Numbered from the stretch's first letter, positions 37,367-45,870 are shown. The stretch is 64,000 nt of DNA from Ancylothrix sp. D3o (GCF_025370775.1 NZ_JAMXEX010000006.1:124001-188000); one strand, 5' to 3'. Translations and numbers: made by a program. Notes: generated by a model not told the origin, from the letters alone.

Positions 37367-37392
37367 CCCCCCTTCAAAAAGGGGGGATTTTT
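37367..37392 (+). terminator. Rho-independent terminator after pstB
   Basis: CCCCCC (37367-37372), loop TTCAAAAA, GGGGGG (37381-37386), then ATTTTT. The C-run/G-run layout also resembles a dispersed cyanobacterial repeat. Confidence 0.85.
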
Positions 37393-37409
37393 GCCATTGG
37401 CCAATGTTT

Positions 37410-37580
37410 CTAGGCCGCTTTTTTCAAGAAGTGCTTAAATAGATTATCTTTCACCATATTTTGTTTGAGGACTTCAATCAAATAATCTTGAGCTTGCTCT
37501 CTGCTCAAATTCTTGACTTGTTCGCGCAAAATTTGCATTTTGAATTCTTGCTCTAAAGTGAGTTGCGTAGGAAGTTCCAT
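37410..37580 (-). CDS. nblA: NblA phycobilisome degradation protein (56 aa)
   Basis: A 56-residue protein starting MELPTQLTLEQEFKMQIL and containing NLSREQAQDYLIE. This matches the two-helix NblA/Ycf18 family, which marks phycobilisomes for Clp-dependent breakdown during nitrogen or other starvation. The ATG at 37580 is preceded by GAGGAG about 9 nt upstream, and the stop is TAG at 37410-37412. The C-terminal HFLKKAA is basic, as expected for the phycobiliprotein-contact end. It is divergent from the bilin lyase gene and has an exact NtcA-type promoter upstream. It converges on pstB. Confidence 0.9.
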   Translation of the reverse strand: MELPTQLTLEQEFKMQILREQVKNLSREQAQDYLIEVLKQNMVKDNLFKHFLKKAA

Positions 37581-37664
37581 AACCATTCACTCCTCTGCTT
37601 GTTATTGGCTGACACATAAGAGGACGTGGTTGCCCGCCTCTTTGTCTCGACTTAATTGTAAATT

Positions 37665-37706
37665 ATCGTAACAGAGGCTTGACAAAGAGTTGGTAATATA
37701 CATTAC
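37665..37706 (-). promoter_or_regulatory. NtcA-activated promoter of nblA
   Basis: On the minus strand, GTA-8 nt-TAC occupies 37706-37693. It is followed by exactly 22 nt and then TACGAT (37670-37665), which fits TAN3T. This is the canonical arrangement of promoters activated by the nitrogen regulator NtcA. The predicted transcript start is about 37658, leaving a leader of about 80 nt before nblA. In the opposite direction no TAN3T sits at the same spacing, so it points to nblA. Confidence 0.85.
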
Positions 37707-37805
37707 AAGATCGCAGCCAACACAAAATTAAACCCAAGCCGCGAAGCTATATCATAAAAAACGAGAAAGCCGCACTCCTGGTTGAAAAAAAGGAAGATAA
37801 CAAAA

Positions 37806-38402
37806 ATGAATGCAATGGAGTTTTTTGAAAAAAGTGCCGGAAAATGGATATCACAACGCGGCACCCACCATCTACCTTTTAGACGAGCCGAGCTAGGAGA
37901 TTCCGAAATCACCGTCGAAACCCTAGCCGCCGATGACCCAAAAGTTGCAGAAATCTGTGAATTACACGGAGTCGCTCCCAATTTAGCAGCCGGTGGAGCC
38001 TTTGTGAAATGGCAGGGAGTAATGCAGTGGGACAAAGAAGACGAAAATCATAGCGGCGAAACCGTCTTTGCCATTGTGCCGGATGCAGAAGACCCCAACA
38101 AAGGCAAAATGTTACGCGAACGCGGTTATGCCGAGATTGTGCCGGTGGCCGGTGAGTATATTGTTGATGAAGACGGTGCGTTGATATTAATTACCGAATA
38201 TGAAACCATGAGTTCCGTCGAGCGGTTTTGGTTTGCCGCACCGAATGTGCGGATGAGAACCAGCACAGTTAAACGATTTGGCGGATTTAGCACTGCGTCT
38301 TTTTGTACCGAAACCCGCGTTATTGCAGAGGCGGAGAATTCTCAAGCAACCAGCCAGCCGGCCAGCAACAGTCAAGAATTTTATTCGGTTTTGGGTTGGT
38401 AG
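37806..38402 (+). CDS. Phycobiliprotein bilin lyase, CpcS/CpeS family
   Basis: A 198-residue lipocalin-fold protein that attaches a bilin to a cysteine of phycocyanin, allophycocyanin or phycoerythrin. It starts MNAMEFFEKSAGKWISQRGTHH, the family's typical N-terminus, and contains ERGYAEIVPVAGEY and VERFWFAAPNVRMRTST. The ATG at 37806 is chosen over an upstream ATG at 37782, with AGGA about 12-15 nt upstream. The C-terminal 25 residues are Ser/Gln rich. Its neighbours nblA, cpcG and this gene make a phycobilisome locus. CpcS and CpeS cannot be told apart reliably here, so no symbol is given. Confidence 0.87.
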   Translation: MNAMEFFEKSAGKWISQRGTHHLPFRRAELGDSEITVETLAADDPKVAEICELHGVAPNLAAGGAFVKWQGVMQWDKEDENHSGETVFAIVPDAEDPNKGKMLRERGYAEIVPVAGEYIVDEDGALILITEYETMSSVERFWFAAPNVRMRTSTVKRFGGFSTASFCTETRVIAEAENSQATSQPASNSQEFYSVLGW

Positions 38403-38411
38403 TTGTTTTTT

Positions 38412-38440
38412 ACCGCAGATGAACGCAGATGAACGCAGAT
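38412..38440 (+). repeat. Dispersed CCGCAGAT decamer repeat, copy 4
   Basis: ACCGCAGAT followed by two exact GAACGCAGAT units, 10 bp after the bilin lyase stop. The apparent peptide MNADERRW read through it is an artefact of the repeat. Confidence 0.8.
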
Positions 38441-38523
38441 GGTTGACAGGTTTTGAGCAAAAATCTGAAGAGGGGGTGGTCTGTTGTGATGCTGTAGAGA
38501 AGGGTACGGAATATCTTAAGACA

Positions 38524-39033
38524 ATGCGAAGGCTGGCTTTAGAGTCAGACATGATCGCGTTGAGTGAGGATATTGTTGAGCGTATCCGCATCTGTAGCTG
38601 GATTGGCAAAAATATTGAGCCGGTGAATGCTGAACTGGGAGAATATTTGCAAGCTTGTCATAGCTGCTTTTATCCAGAACAACGGAAAAAGATTCAAATT
38701 TTTGCTGCACCTTTAGCGCAAAAGTTGGGTGTAGATGCGTTTTGTAATCTTAAAGTCGAGCCTGTGGCAATTTTAATCGACGCTGGACGCCTTCACCGGC
38801 CCGACTGGTTGAGCGTTGTTGCCCACGAATATGCTCACGCTCATTTAGGCACCGCCGGCCACCAAGGGCAGTTTTTAGCAACTATTCAGCATCTTTGCCT
38901 GGGTTTAGGCTTAGAACCGCCTTACACCGAAGGAATGGAGGCCAAACAGCAAGAAATCTGGTTACAAAATTGGCCCCATTGCCCGCCGGTCGCTGACCCT
39001 TTGGCTTTTTGGCGCGGCGGCGCGAATGCTTAA
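38524..39033 (+). CDS. Small HEXXH metalloprotease-like protein
   Basis: A protein of about 169 residues with VVAHEYAHAHLGTAGHQGQF. The HEYAH is an HEXXH zinc site, and the later His in GHQGQF is placed like the third ligand of SprT-type proteases (HExxH...GHxxxF). No signal peptide or membrane helix, so it is probably cytoplasmic. Two cysteines lie near ACHSCF. The start is uncertain: the frame is open to 38278, but the upstream part overlaps the bilin lyase gene and a dispersed repeat. I chose ATG 38524 (38551 is an alternative). It lies between the bilin lyase and cpcG; a link to phycobilisome turnover is only a guess. Confidence 0.65.
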   Translation: MRRLALESDMIALSEDIVERIRICSWIGKNIEPVNAELGEYLQACHSCFYPEQRKKIQIFAAPLAQKLGVDAFCNLKVEPVAILIDAGRLHRPDWLSVVAHEYAHAHLGTAGHQGQFLATIQHLCLGLGLEPPYTEGMEAKQQEIWLQNWPHCPPVADPLAFWRGGANA

Positions 39034-39249
39034 GACAAAAAATGTTACAGATTGTTGCATTTCTTCAGAAAAGTAAGCCGCAGATCGCCCAAATCCCTTA
39101 ACCTGAGTGTTGTCTGCTATAACGTCAGCCGTCAAAACTCAGGGGTCAAAAGTTAAAAACAAACGGCAACTGAGAATTGTACGGGCAGTGCCCCTGTGCC
39201 TGCCTCAGACAACTGACAAACAAATTTTTGAGATAACGGAGATTCGGAC

Positions 39250-40008
39250 GTGGCTATTCCATTGCTAGAATACACACCCAAAAGTCAAAACCAGCGCGTT
39301 GCCGGCTATGAAACACCGGGTGAAGAAAAGCCGAGAATTTATACCACTGAAAACGTGCTAGACCCGGCAGAAGTCGATGATTTAATTTGGGCTGCATACC
39401 GCCAAATTTTCAGCGAACACCAAATCCTCAAAAGCAACCGTCAAACTTTGTTGGAATCTCAGCTTAAATACGGTCAAATCACCGTCCGGGACTTCATTCG
39501 CGGTTTGGCAACTTCTGACGCTTTCCGCCGGCTAAACTACGAACCCAACAGCAATTACCGCTTTGTTGAGTTGTGCGTACAGCGCGTTTTAGGCCGCGAT
39601 GTGTACAGCGAACGCGAAAAAATTGCATGGTCTATTGTGCTGGCTACTAAAGGCTTAGATGGCTTTATCAATGCCTTGCTCGATAGCGATGAATACTTAA
39701 ACAACTTTGGTGACCATACGGTGCCCTACCAACTGCGCCGCATTCTCCCCCAACGGGCCAAAGGTGAAACTCCCTTTAACCTGAAAACTCCCCGCTATGG
39801 TGAATACCATCGTTCTCAGTTGGGCTTCCCTCAAGTGATTTGGCAAAACCAAGTCCGCCGCTTTACTCCCCAAGAAAAACAAGCCAAAGAGGGCGATCCC
39901 AACCGCTACTTGGGTATGGCACGGGAAGTTGCGCCTAACATTACCAATGTTCCCCGCGTTTCTGTGTTTAACCTCAACTACGAAAGCGCTGTTCCTCGCC
40001 GTCGTTAA
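39250..40008 (+). CDS. cpcG: Phycobilisome rod-core linker polypeptide
   Basis: A 252-residue linker that connects phycocyanin rods to the allophycocyanin core. It starts at GTG ([10 protein letters not shown] after initiation), typical for CpcG. The PBS-linker domain covers about residues 25-175, with [31 protein letters not shown] and [16 protein letters not shown]. The C-terminal part, ending [12 protein letters not shown], is hydrophilic, like core-membrane CpcG1 forms rather than the hydrophobic CpcG2/CpcL type. It has 216 bp upstream, including a TATAAC-like -10 near 39118, and a large stem-loop follows. Confidence 0.95.
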   Translation: MAIPLLEYTPKSQNQRVAGYETPGEEKPRIYTTENVLDPAEVDDLIWAAYRQIFSEHQILKSNRQTLLESQLKYGQITVRDFIRGLATSDAFRRLNYEPNSNYRFVELCVQRVLGRDVYSEREKIAWSIVLATKGLDGFINALLDSDEYLNNFGDHTVPYQLRRILPQRAKGETPFNLKTPRYGEYHRSQLGFPQVIWQNQVRRFTPQEKQAKEGDPNRYLGMAREVAPNITNVPRVSVFNLNYESAVPRRR

Positions 40009-40038
40009 TCTTCTCTTGTTGAAGGTTTTGGCTTAGTT

Positions 40039-40118
40039 TTAGGGGCTAGAATCTAGTTGCTATGGGCGGGTATTATTGCCGCGTTCAGCAGTACCTAGAA
40101 GCTGGCCCCTAAATTTTT
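40039..40118 (+). terminator. Large stem-loop terminator after cpcG
   Basis: TTAGGGGC (40039-40046) pairs with GCCCCTAA (40105-40112). Extra complementary bases (CTAGAA/CTAG) lie inside, and ATTTTTATT follows. It begins 31 bp after the cpcG stop. Confidence 0.7.
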
Positions 40119-40170
40119 ATTGGGGATTTTTGAGGCCGGTCTACAGCCGCTCCACCTCCACCACTGACCC

Positions 40171-41094
40171 CTACCGGCGCCGGCGTAAGACTTCTAAAAG
40201 CGTTGTAAAACTCTCTGGTGGCGGCGCTATGGCTTCTATGAGTTCTTCTGTTACGGGATGTTGTAATTGTAAGCGCACGGCGTGCAAAGCTTGTCCGGGG
40301 ATATTCACGCCAAGAGAACGACCTTTGCCATAAATTGGATCGCCGACAATGGGATGGCCAATCTGGGCACTGTGAACTCGGATTTGATGAGTACGTCCGG
40401 TTTCTAGTTGAAATAGCATTAAAGTATAATTGCCGAGGCGTTCTTTAATTCGCCAATGGGTGACGCTGGCACGTCCGCCTTTTTCCACCGCTACCACAGC
40501 CATTTTTTTGCGGTCTACTGGGTGCCGGCCTATCGGTTGATCAATTGTGCCGGTTTCCGTTTTTGGAGCTCCGTACACAATACCTAAATATTCTCGGCGG
40601 GCTGTTTTTGCTTTGAGTTGGGCTTGCAGATGTTGATGAGCAAGGTCTGTTTTTGCCACCACCAGCGCGCCGGTAGTGTCTTTATCGAGCCGGTGGACTA
40701 TCCCCGGTCGCTGCACTCCGCCAATACCGGCCAGGTTGGGGCATCTGTAGAGCAAAGCATTTACCAGCGTGTCGTTTTCGTGACCGGCTGCTGGATGAAC
40801 CACAAGGCCGGCCGGTTTATTGATAATGATTAGGTGGTCATCTTCATAGAGAATATCCAGCGGAATATCGGTGGCTTCCAGTTCCAAGGGCTGCGCTGAC
40901 GGGATAGTAATCTCGATAATGTCGCCGGCACCAACAGCGATTTTTTTAGAAGTTTGGGTTTGGCTATTGACTTTTACGCTTCCTTGTGCTATGAGGTCTT
41001 GAATTCGGGAGCGAGAAAAATCTCTCAGGTGTTCGGCCAGATAGCGGTCGAGTCGGGGGTTGGGATGTTCGACTTGTAGATTAATTTCGGTCAC
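40171..41094 (-). CDS. RluD-type pseudouridine synthase
   Basis: A 307-residue RNA pseudouridine synthase of the RluA/RluD family. An N-terminal S4 RNA-binding domain (about 12-60; RLDRYLAEHL, RSRIQDLIAQG) precedes the catalytic domain. That domain has KPAGLVVHPAAGH, HRLDKDTTG with the catalytic Asp, and LETGRTHQIRVH. Likely target: uridines in 23S rRNA (RluD type), based on overall arrangement, but not proven. The start is GTG at 41094. It converges on cpcG and lies 43 bp downstream of the unknown 360-residue protein gene. Confidence 0.9.
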   Translation of the reverse strand: MTEINLQVEHPNPRLDRYLAEHLRDFSRSRIQDLIAQGSVKVNSQTQTSKKIAVGAGDIIEITIPSAQPLELEATDIPLDILYEDDHLIIINKPAGLVVHPAAGHENDTLVNALLYRCPNLAGIGGVQRPGIVHRLDKDTTGALVVAKTDLAHQHLQAQLKAKTARREYLGIVYGAPKTETGTIDQPIGRHPVDRKKMAVVAVEKGGRASVTHWRIKERLGNYTLMLFQLETGRTHQIRVHSAQIGHPIVGDPIYGKGRSLGVNIPGQALHAVRLQLQHPVTEELIEAIAPPPESFTTLLEVLRRRR

Positions 41095-41137
41095 AGTTAA
41101 TTATTGATAAATGGTCAGAGCACCAATTGACTTTTCC

Positions 41138-42220
41138 TTACCCAGCCACCCAATTTGCCAACCCTTCAATCGATGTTTCCTGCCGGTTTTCTTGGCTAAA
41201 AACTTCGGGCGCGAACATCTCCCAACACGCATTAAAATAGGGCACAAATAATGAGCGCTGTTCTTCACTTAAGTGGCCAGAAATTTCTTGCGCCAGCAAA
41301 TAAAGCATTTGCCGCACCAATTCCCAGTCTACCTTCAAAGCCGGATATAGTAATACACACAAAGGGAATAATTCGTCTTTGAGCGCCGACAAATTCCCCT
41401 CCAATACGCAAGTCCACAAGTAAACCTGGAACATTTCTATATCTCGGAGGCTGGAACGATGAACAATTACATCGCTCAACTTGCCTGTAAAACTGCGGTA
41501 GTTGGGATACATTTTTTGAATTCGACCGCTAACAAATTTAGCAATTTCACCAATATCAGGCAACAATTGAATGACCGCTAATAAGGCCGGTGAATCGGGA
41601 GGATGGGTAGCCGCTGCTGCATAAAGTCGTACTAAAGGCATATTGAGGTGCTCTTCAATCACCTTAATATAATCCGCGAGCAGCGTTTGTTCAAACTCTG
41701 GAACTTCTTGGAGCAATAATAGGCCGGTGTGGTGGAATAATAAATTCACAAATCCCAACACTCGCGGATCAGGAGTGCGATAACTTTGAGTTAAACGAAG
41801 TAATTCTTTTCCCACCGCTAGAGAAAGAGCCTCTGGCGTTTCCCCGTCGGAATAATACTCTAAAAGTTTCTCATAAATTTTATGAGCATCCGCCGCTATT
41901 TCCCATCCATTGACTAATTGAGGATCAATTTGGTTTTGCTTAATCGCCACTGCCAAAATCGTCTCAGTTTTTGTCCACGCCAGCGAGACAGCCAACCTTA
42001 AAGAATGGCGCAGATTTTCGGCATTTTCCAGCCGTTTAGCAAAGCCAGTTTTTCTTGTCTGATCGGGTGTTGTAGAAAAATCAGATTTTTGCAAATCGCT
42101 GTCCTGACTTTGGACATATTTTTTGGCCCATTGCTGTGCAAAAGATGCCACCGTCTTTGACGTAGGTTTCTCTGGAGAGCGAATATAGGAAGCGTAACGA
42201 GGATTAATAGGGTTCACCAT
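41138..42220 (-). CDS. Conserved hypothetical protein, helical (360 aa)
   Basis: A 360-residue, mostly helical soluble protein that I do not recognise. It begins MVNPINPRYASYIRSPEKP, with a disordered first 60 residues rich in Ser/Thr/Lys. The rest is amphipathic helices (LRHSLRLAVSLAWTKTETIL, LLFHHTGLLLLQEVPEFEQT). No catalytic motif, Cys cluster, signal peptide or membrane helix. ATG start. It is upstream of the pseudouridine synthase on the same strand (43 bp). The composition and length suggest a real cyanobacterial protein family. Confidence 0.7.
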   Translation of the reverse strand: MVNPINPRYASYIRSPEKPTSKTVASFAQQWAKKYVQSQDSDLQKSDFSTTPDQTRKTGFAKRLENAENLRHSLRLAVSLAWTKTETILAVAIKQNQIDPQLVNGWEIAADAHKIYEKLLEYYSDGETPEALSLAVGKELLRLTQSYRTPDPRVLGFVNLLFHHTGLLLLQEVPEFEQTLLADYIKVIEEHLNMPLVRLYAAAATHPPDSPALLAVIQLLPDIGEIAKFVSGRIQKMYPNYRSFTGKLSDVIVHRSSLRDIEMFQVYLWTCVLEGNLSALKDELFPLCVLLYPALKVDWELVRQMLYLLAQEISGHLSEEQRSLFVPYFNACWEMFAPEVFSQENRQETSIEGLANWVAG

Positions 42221-42564
42221 ACTTGTCTGGTATCGTCAAGGTTTACCGTTTTGTGGGGCAGTAAGGCGGGGAGAACATTAAACAAATGTTAGAATTTTTC
42301 CGCTCCGAATTATATCAGCCTAATAGAAGATTTTATTTTGGTGATTTTGTGAGATACTACGACTATTCTTTTGTGAAAGAATAATCATTCAAGCGGATAT
42401 AATTTTACGCGACACACGGAATTTACACTAAACTCGTACCCCGCCACACTTTTACAATTTAACATTAAATATTGAAAAGAAAAGGACACGGGCCCCCACC
42501 CAAAAAGAATAAGAGCCAAACTCCCCACAGAACTCAACAACAATAAAAGTCAAGATCAGCAGAA
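42221..42564. other. Gene-free stretch, 344 bp
   Basis: Between two minus-strand genes; it holds the promoter of the 360-residue protein. Weak hairpins AACA/TGTT (42277-42293) and TTCTTT/AAAGAA (42367-42382) were seen. No ORF is convincing. Confidence 0.5.
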
Positions 42565-44259
42565 TTATTCAAAATCAAACTGAGAGACAAGCTGGAGCTT
42601 GCCTATTCCTAACTCTTTAGGGGAGATACACCGCACCTCAAACAAACCAAGCATATCCTTAATTTGGGGATTTCCTCTCGCAGCGCCGGTAAGACCCTGA
42701 GCAATCACCAAACCACAAAATCCCTTAGTTTTTTTACAACGTTGCTCCCATTTTTTGCGAGCAGCAACATGAGTCGGATCATCCTCAACAAACTCACCAA
42801 ACAAATGAAGCTGACCATCCTCTGTTTGGAGAATACCTAAATCGTAACTAACTTCTTTAAAAGGATCTTCGCCGGGATTAAAGCAAATACCTTTTAACCC
42901 ACCGGCCTCTTGCAACTCTTGAATCATCGCCTTAGCTTTAGGACGAGAAGTTTGAATTAAAACAATAGGCAATCCTTCGCCAAGAGTCTGAACAGAAGCC
43001 ACAGAAAAGTGATGAGCAGGGCCATTTCTTAAATTTTGGACAGTTTCCCAAGGCATCATTCCTAAACTGAGAAATGAATTATCAGGCACTAAATCATCTC
43101 GTAACAAAGGCTGGTAATCTTCCTCATCCTCATCAAAATCCTCCTCCAAATCGCCCTGAACCATCATTAACAATTCCTGTTCTAATTCCGGCTCAGTCGA
43201 AACCTTCACAGAAATAGTTTCTGATTGGGGAGTTTCACCCTCCCCAGCCTTTTCGCCCTTTTTTTTCTTAGCAAACGGAGGTAAAGAAATGCGAAACTTA
43301 CTGGTCAAAACCGGCAAATTTTCCTCATCAAGTTTGTGTTGAGCATTGCGCCAAAAACGATGTAAAGCTTCCAGAGCAACCCAAACCACCAGCGCTTCTT
43401 CCTCATATAAAAAAGAGCGCAAACCTTCCAAAGGATGAAGATTACCAAAAGACGGTTTAATTTCCGATAAAGGCAAATCTGCTAAATCAAAATCCTCTTC
43501 ATCTTCATCATCAGTCTCCTCGGCACTTTCATAACTCAAAAACAAGCAATCTTGACCGAGAAAAGCTTCTTCTAAACCTTCAGCAGAATCGTGAGACAAA
43601 ACCGAGGCGCGGAAGCGACGTAGCGATTCAAGAGAGCGATAGAACAACACCCCATAATCGACGCCCAACATTCCCAAAACGCAGACATAGAGCGTATCAA
43701 TATCCCACTTTTTCAACTCAATACTGAGAATTTGGTGATCGCCCAACAACTCCCAAGGAGCATCCTGCCAAATATCAAAAGACTTTTCCGTAAGCGCCTT
43801 AGCATATTGTGGCGGTACGGTAGGCGGGTTATTATTTACTACTTCTTGAAAACTGCGGAAAATTTCATCAATAAGAGGCAATTCAGGGACATATTCAATA
43901 GAAATTTCCAGACCCTGTAGGACACCGCGTAAATAAAATTGCAATTGGCGGTCGCGGACAACAATTTTTTGCGGGCGGGCGGGTTGAGCCGGGTTATGGG
44001 GGTGTTCCATTGCCCGTAACAGCGTGCGAACAACGGCTTCAGAGCCGATCTCTGGCGTCACCATGTCCATTGAACGGACAAAACCCTGAGAACCATCGAC
44101 CCAAAGAATACACTCGCCTGGTCGGTCGGCTTCCCTGGGTACCCATTCTAAATCATCCGCAGTTTGTGGCGACAAGGGGCGGCGATCACCCTCCCACACG
44201 CTGGGAATTTGGGGTAATTTTTGCAGGCGACGGCGAGTAGAGTGATTGAGAGCAGTCAT
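42565..44259 (-). CDS. Large conserved cyanobacterial protein, possibly DUF6930-type
   Basis: A soluble protein of about 564 residues. The N-terminal 200 residues (WEGDRRPLSP, ECILWVDGSQGFVRSMDMV, VVRDRQLQFYLRGVL) look like a conserved domain I associate loosely with DUF6930. The middle is strongly acidic, with runs such as ETDDEDEEDFDLADLP and EEDFDEDEEDYQP. The C-terminal part has alternating strands (LPIVLIQTSRPKAKAM, GLVIAQGLTGAARG). No enzyme motif was recognised. I chose ATG 44259, with GGAG five bases upstream, over TTG 44283. It is divergent from the IscA/SufA-type gene. Confidence 0.7.
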   Translation of the reverse strand: MTALNHSTRRRLQKLPQIPSVWEGDRRPLSPQTADDLEWVPREADRPGECILWVDGSQGFVRSMDMVTPEIGSEAVVRTLLRAMEHPHNPAQPARPQKIVVRDRQLQFYLRGVLQGLEISIEYVPELPLIDEIFRSFQEVVNNNPPTVPPQYAKALTEKSFDIWQDAPWELLGDHQILSIELKKWDIDTLYVCVLGMLGVDYGVLFYRSLESLRRFRASVLSHDSAEGLEEAFLGQDCLFLSYESAEETDDEDEEDFDLADLPLSEIKPSFGNLHPLEGLRSFLYEEEALVVWVALEALHRFWRNAQHKLDEENLPVLTSKFRISLPPFAKKKKGEKAGEGETPQSETISVKVSTEPELEQELLMMVQGDLEEDFDEDEEDYQPLLRDDLVPDNSFLSLGMMPWETVQNLRNGPAHHFSVASVQTLGEGLPIVLIQTSRPKAKAMIQELQEAGGLKGICFNPGEDPFKEVSYDLGILQTEDGQLHLFGEFVEDDPTHVAARKKWEQRCKKTKGFCGLVIAQGLTGAARGNPQIKDMLGLFEVRCISPKELGIGKLQLVSQFDFE

Positions 44260-44595
44260 AGACTCCGGCAACAGGATGGACAAATAATCTTACACGAGGA
44301 AGCGGTTTAACCAACAGAACCCCATCAAGGCGGCGGGCGGTCGGTAATGCTACGATCAAGGGCTATGCAATGGATAGGATGCGCTAATTTAATAAACTAC
44401 TCCCCAATTACAGCGGCTTAAAAAAACCGGCCGGTGGTGAGCGGCTCTATTGAAAGCGACTATTACAAGCATAGAGAGTTTTTTGCCTTTAAGGGTGTAT
44501 CTGAGCGATCAATAATCTGGTGCTAGAGAAGTCGATACAATAGATCTAGAGGTAAATGCAGTATCCACTCTACGCCACTAGGAGTTTTAAAAAAA
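44260..44595. other. Divergent promoter region, 336 bp
   Basis: Lies between the acidic protein gene and the IscA/SufA-type gene. A TACAAT -10-like hexamer occurs near 44535 on the plus strand and AGGAG precedes the next ATG. No repeat or RNA motif was recognised. Confidence 0.45.
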
Positions 44596-44952
44596 ATGAC
44601 ACAAGCAACTCAGACCCCCCAACGGGGCATTCAAATGACTGAAGCCGCCTTGCGTCAAGTGATTTCATTACGGCAAAGCCAAGGGAAGGATCTTTGTCTG
44701 CGGGTGGGTGTACGTCAAGGTGGCTGCTCTGGGATGTCCTATATGATGGATTTTGAAGATGTCAGCAATATCCGTCCTGAAGATGAGGTCTTTGACTATG
44801 ACGGATTTAAGGTACTCTGCGACAAGCGCAGTATGCTTTATCTTTATGGTTTGGTACTCGACTATAGCAATGCTATGATCGGCGGTGGTTTCCAGTTCAC
44901 CAACCCCAACGCAAATCAAACTTGCGGTTGTGGCAAGTCTTTTTCGGCTTAA
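44596..44952 (+). CDS. A-type iron-sulphur carrier protein (IscA/SufA/ErpA family)
   Basis: A 118-residue protein that receives and delivers Fe-S clusters. The three invariant cysteines are present: Cys44 in GGCSGMSY, and Cys110/Cys112 in the C-terminal CGCG. Length and layout are typical of the family. The ATG follows AGGAG. The subtype (SufA, IscA or ErpA) cannot be assigned by reading alone, so no symbol is given. A small TPR protein gene follows 103 bp later on the same strand. Confidence 0.92.
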   Translation: MTQATQTPQRGIQMTEAALRQVISLRQSQGKDLCLRVGVRQGGCSGMSYMMDFEDVSNIRPEDEVFDYDGFKVLCDKRSMLYLYGLVLDYSNAMIGGGFQFTNPNANQTCGCGKSFSA

Positions 44953-45055
44953 GATTTTTTAGGGGGTGGGGCTCTGCTCCACTCACCGGCCAACCACTAC
45001 CGGCCACCCACCCTTGATTATTAATAGTGGCCGATTGCCCACCAAACTCTTGTTT

Positions 45056-45484
45056 ATGAATCAAACTCAAACTCCCGAAGCTCTTTTTGACCAAGGTCTT
45101 GAACGCTATAAAGCCGGTGAGGGGCCCACTACTCTAATTCCTCTTTTTAAAGATATTTGCGACCGCTCCTCCAAAAATAGCTCCTCTTGGACTTGTTTGG
45201 CTTGGCTTTATCTGCTAGATAACAAACCTGCTCAAGCATTAAAAGCGGCTCAAAAAGCTGTCAAACTCAATCCCCACGATCCTCAAGCACGGGTGAATTT
45301 GGCTATCGCTATGCTCGAAACTAAGCAAAAAGGTGTTCGTCCCCATGTTGACACCGCTATGCAGTTAATTATGGTTTCCTCAGAATTGAAAACTGAACTG
45401 CTTCAAAGTCTCGACGAAGGATTAACCAGAAAACCCGAATGGCCAAGCTTACAGCGCGTCAAAGCTTGGTTGTATGAAGGCTAA
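45056..45484 (+). CDS. Small TPR protein (142 aa)
   Basis: A 142-residue soluble helical protein starting MNQTQTPEALFDQGLERY. Two tetratricopeptide repeats are evident (SWTCLAWLYLLDNKPAQALK, and QARVNLAIAMLETKQ). It probably mediates protein contacts; partners are unknown. The ATG at 45056 is chosen. An upstream in-frame ATG at 44966 would add 30 residues with Pro/Thr bias and no TPR character. It may be co-transcribed with the Fe-S carrier gene, and a terminator follows. Confidence 0.8.
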   Translation: MNQTQTPEALFDQGLERYKAGEGPTTLIPLFKDICDRSSKNSSSWTCLAWLYLLDNKPAQALKAAQKAVKLNPHDPQARVNLAIAMLETKQKGVRPHVDTAMQLIMVSSELKTELLQSLDEGLTRKPEWPSLQRVKAWLYEG

Positions 45485-45494
45485 ATTTTTATTT

Positions 45495-45540
45495 CCAGCG
45501 TTTTGTGCTCTTTTGAGTGTCTAAAACGCTGGTTTTATTT
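45495..45540 (+). terminator. Rho-independent terminator after the TPR gene
   Basis: CCAGCGTTTT and AAAACGCTGG form a 10-bp stem, followed by TTTTATTT. Confidence 0.88.
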
Positions 45541-45598
45541 AGATTTCGTAATATTTATTTAAATAACTTCACTCAAAAAGTCAAATTCTAATGATAAA

Positions 45599-45666
45599 CT
45601 GTGGTTTACTTAAGGATTAGAAAATCCTATAGCTTTCAAAACCTTAACTTATGTAAACCGCAGGAG
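45599..45666 (+). promoter_or_regulatory. Structured 5' leader including part of the Shine-Dalgarno
   Basis: CTGTGGTTTAC (45599-45609) can pair with GTAAACCGCAG (45653-45663) as an 11-bp stem with one G-U. Inside it, TTAAGG (45610-45615) pairs with CCTTAA (45642-45647). An alternative hairpin AGGATT/AATCCT (45613-45628) competes for the same G residues. The outer 3' arm includes the CAG of the Shine-Dalgarno CAGGAG (45661-45666), 6 nt before the ATG at 45673. Confidence 0.6.
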
Positions 45667-45672
45667 AAAACG

Positions 45673-45870
45673 ATGAGCCTTGAGAATAACGTTAATATCA
45701 AACCCCAAACCCGCAATCACAAAGGCTTTTTTATTCAACCGGCCTCCTATAAGCTAATGGGTATTGATGAATCTGGCTGGGCCTTAATTTGCATTGATGA
45801 TGCTGTATGTCACTATGTTGATCCTGATAACCTCCAAAAACCTAACAAGGGCGGTGGTAGTGCAGAATAA
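45673..45870 (+). CDS. Small conserved protein, tandem paralogue A (65 aa)
   Basis: A 65-residue protein beginning MSLENNVNIKPQTRNHKGFF. Its core, including SYKLMGIDESGWALIC, DDAVCHYVDP and L, is shared with the next gene at 46120. The two cysteines are conserved between copies. The ATG at 45673 is chosen over an in-frame GTG at 45601, because CAGGAG lies 6 nt upstream and the longer N-terminus overlaps the folded leader. No signal peptide or membrane segment. Function unknown. It has its own terminator. Confidence 0.82.
   Translation: MSLENNVNIKPQTRNHKGFFIQPASYKLMGIDESGWALICIDDAVCHYVDPDNLQKPNKGGGSAE

Noticed and set aside
38278-38523. N-terminal extension of the HEXXH protein, including MNADERRW
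   Set aside because: It overlaps the bilin lyase gene out of frame and then translates the dispersed CCGCAGAT repeat, so it is not protein-coding.
39165-39180. CTGAGA as a TPP riboswitch core
   Set aside because: The second conserved block (ACCCTTTGAACCTGAT-like) is absent and the downstream gene is cpcG.
40009-40170. Small ORF after cpcG
   Set aside because: The stretch folds into a terminator-like stem, and the frame there overlaps the pseudouridine synthase end without family features.
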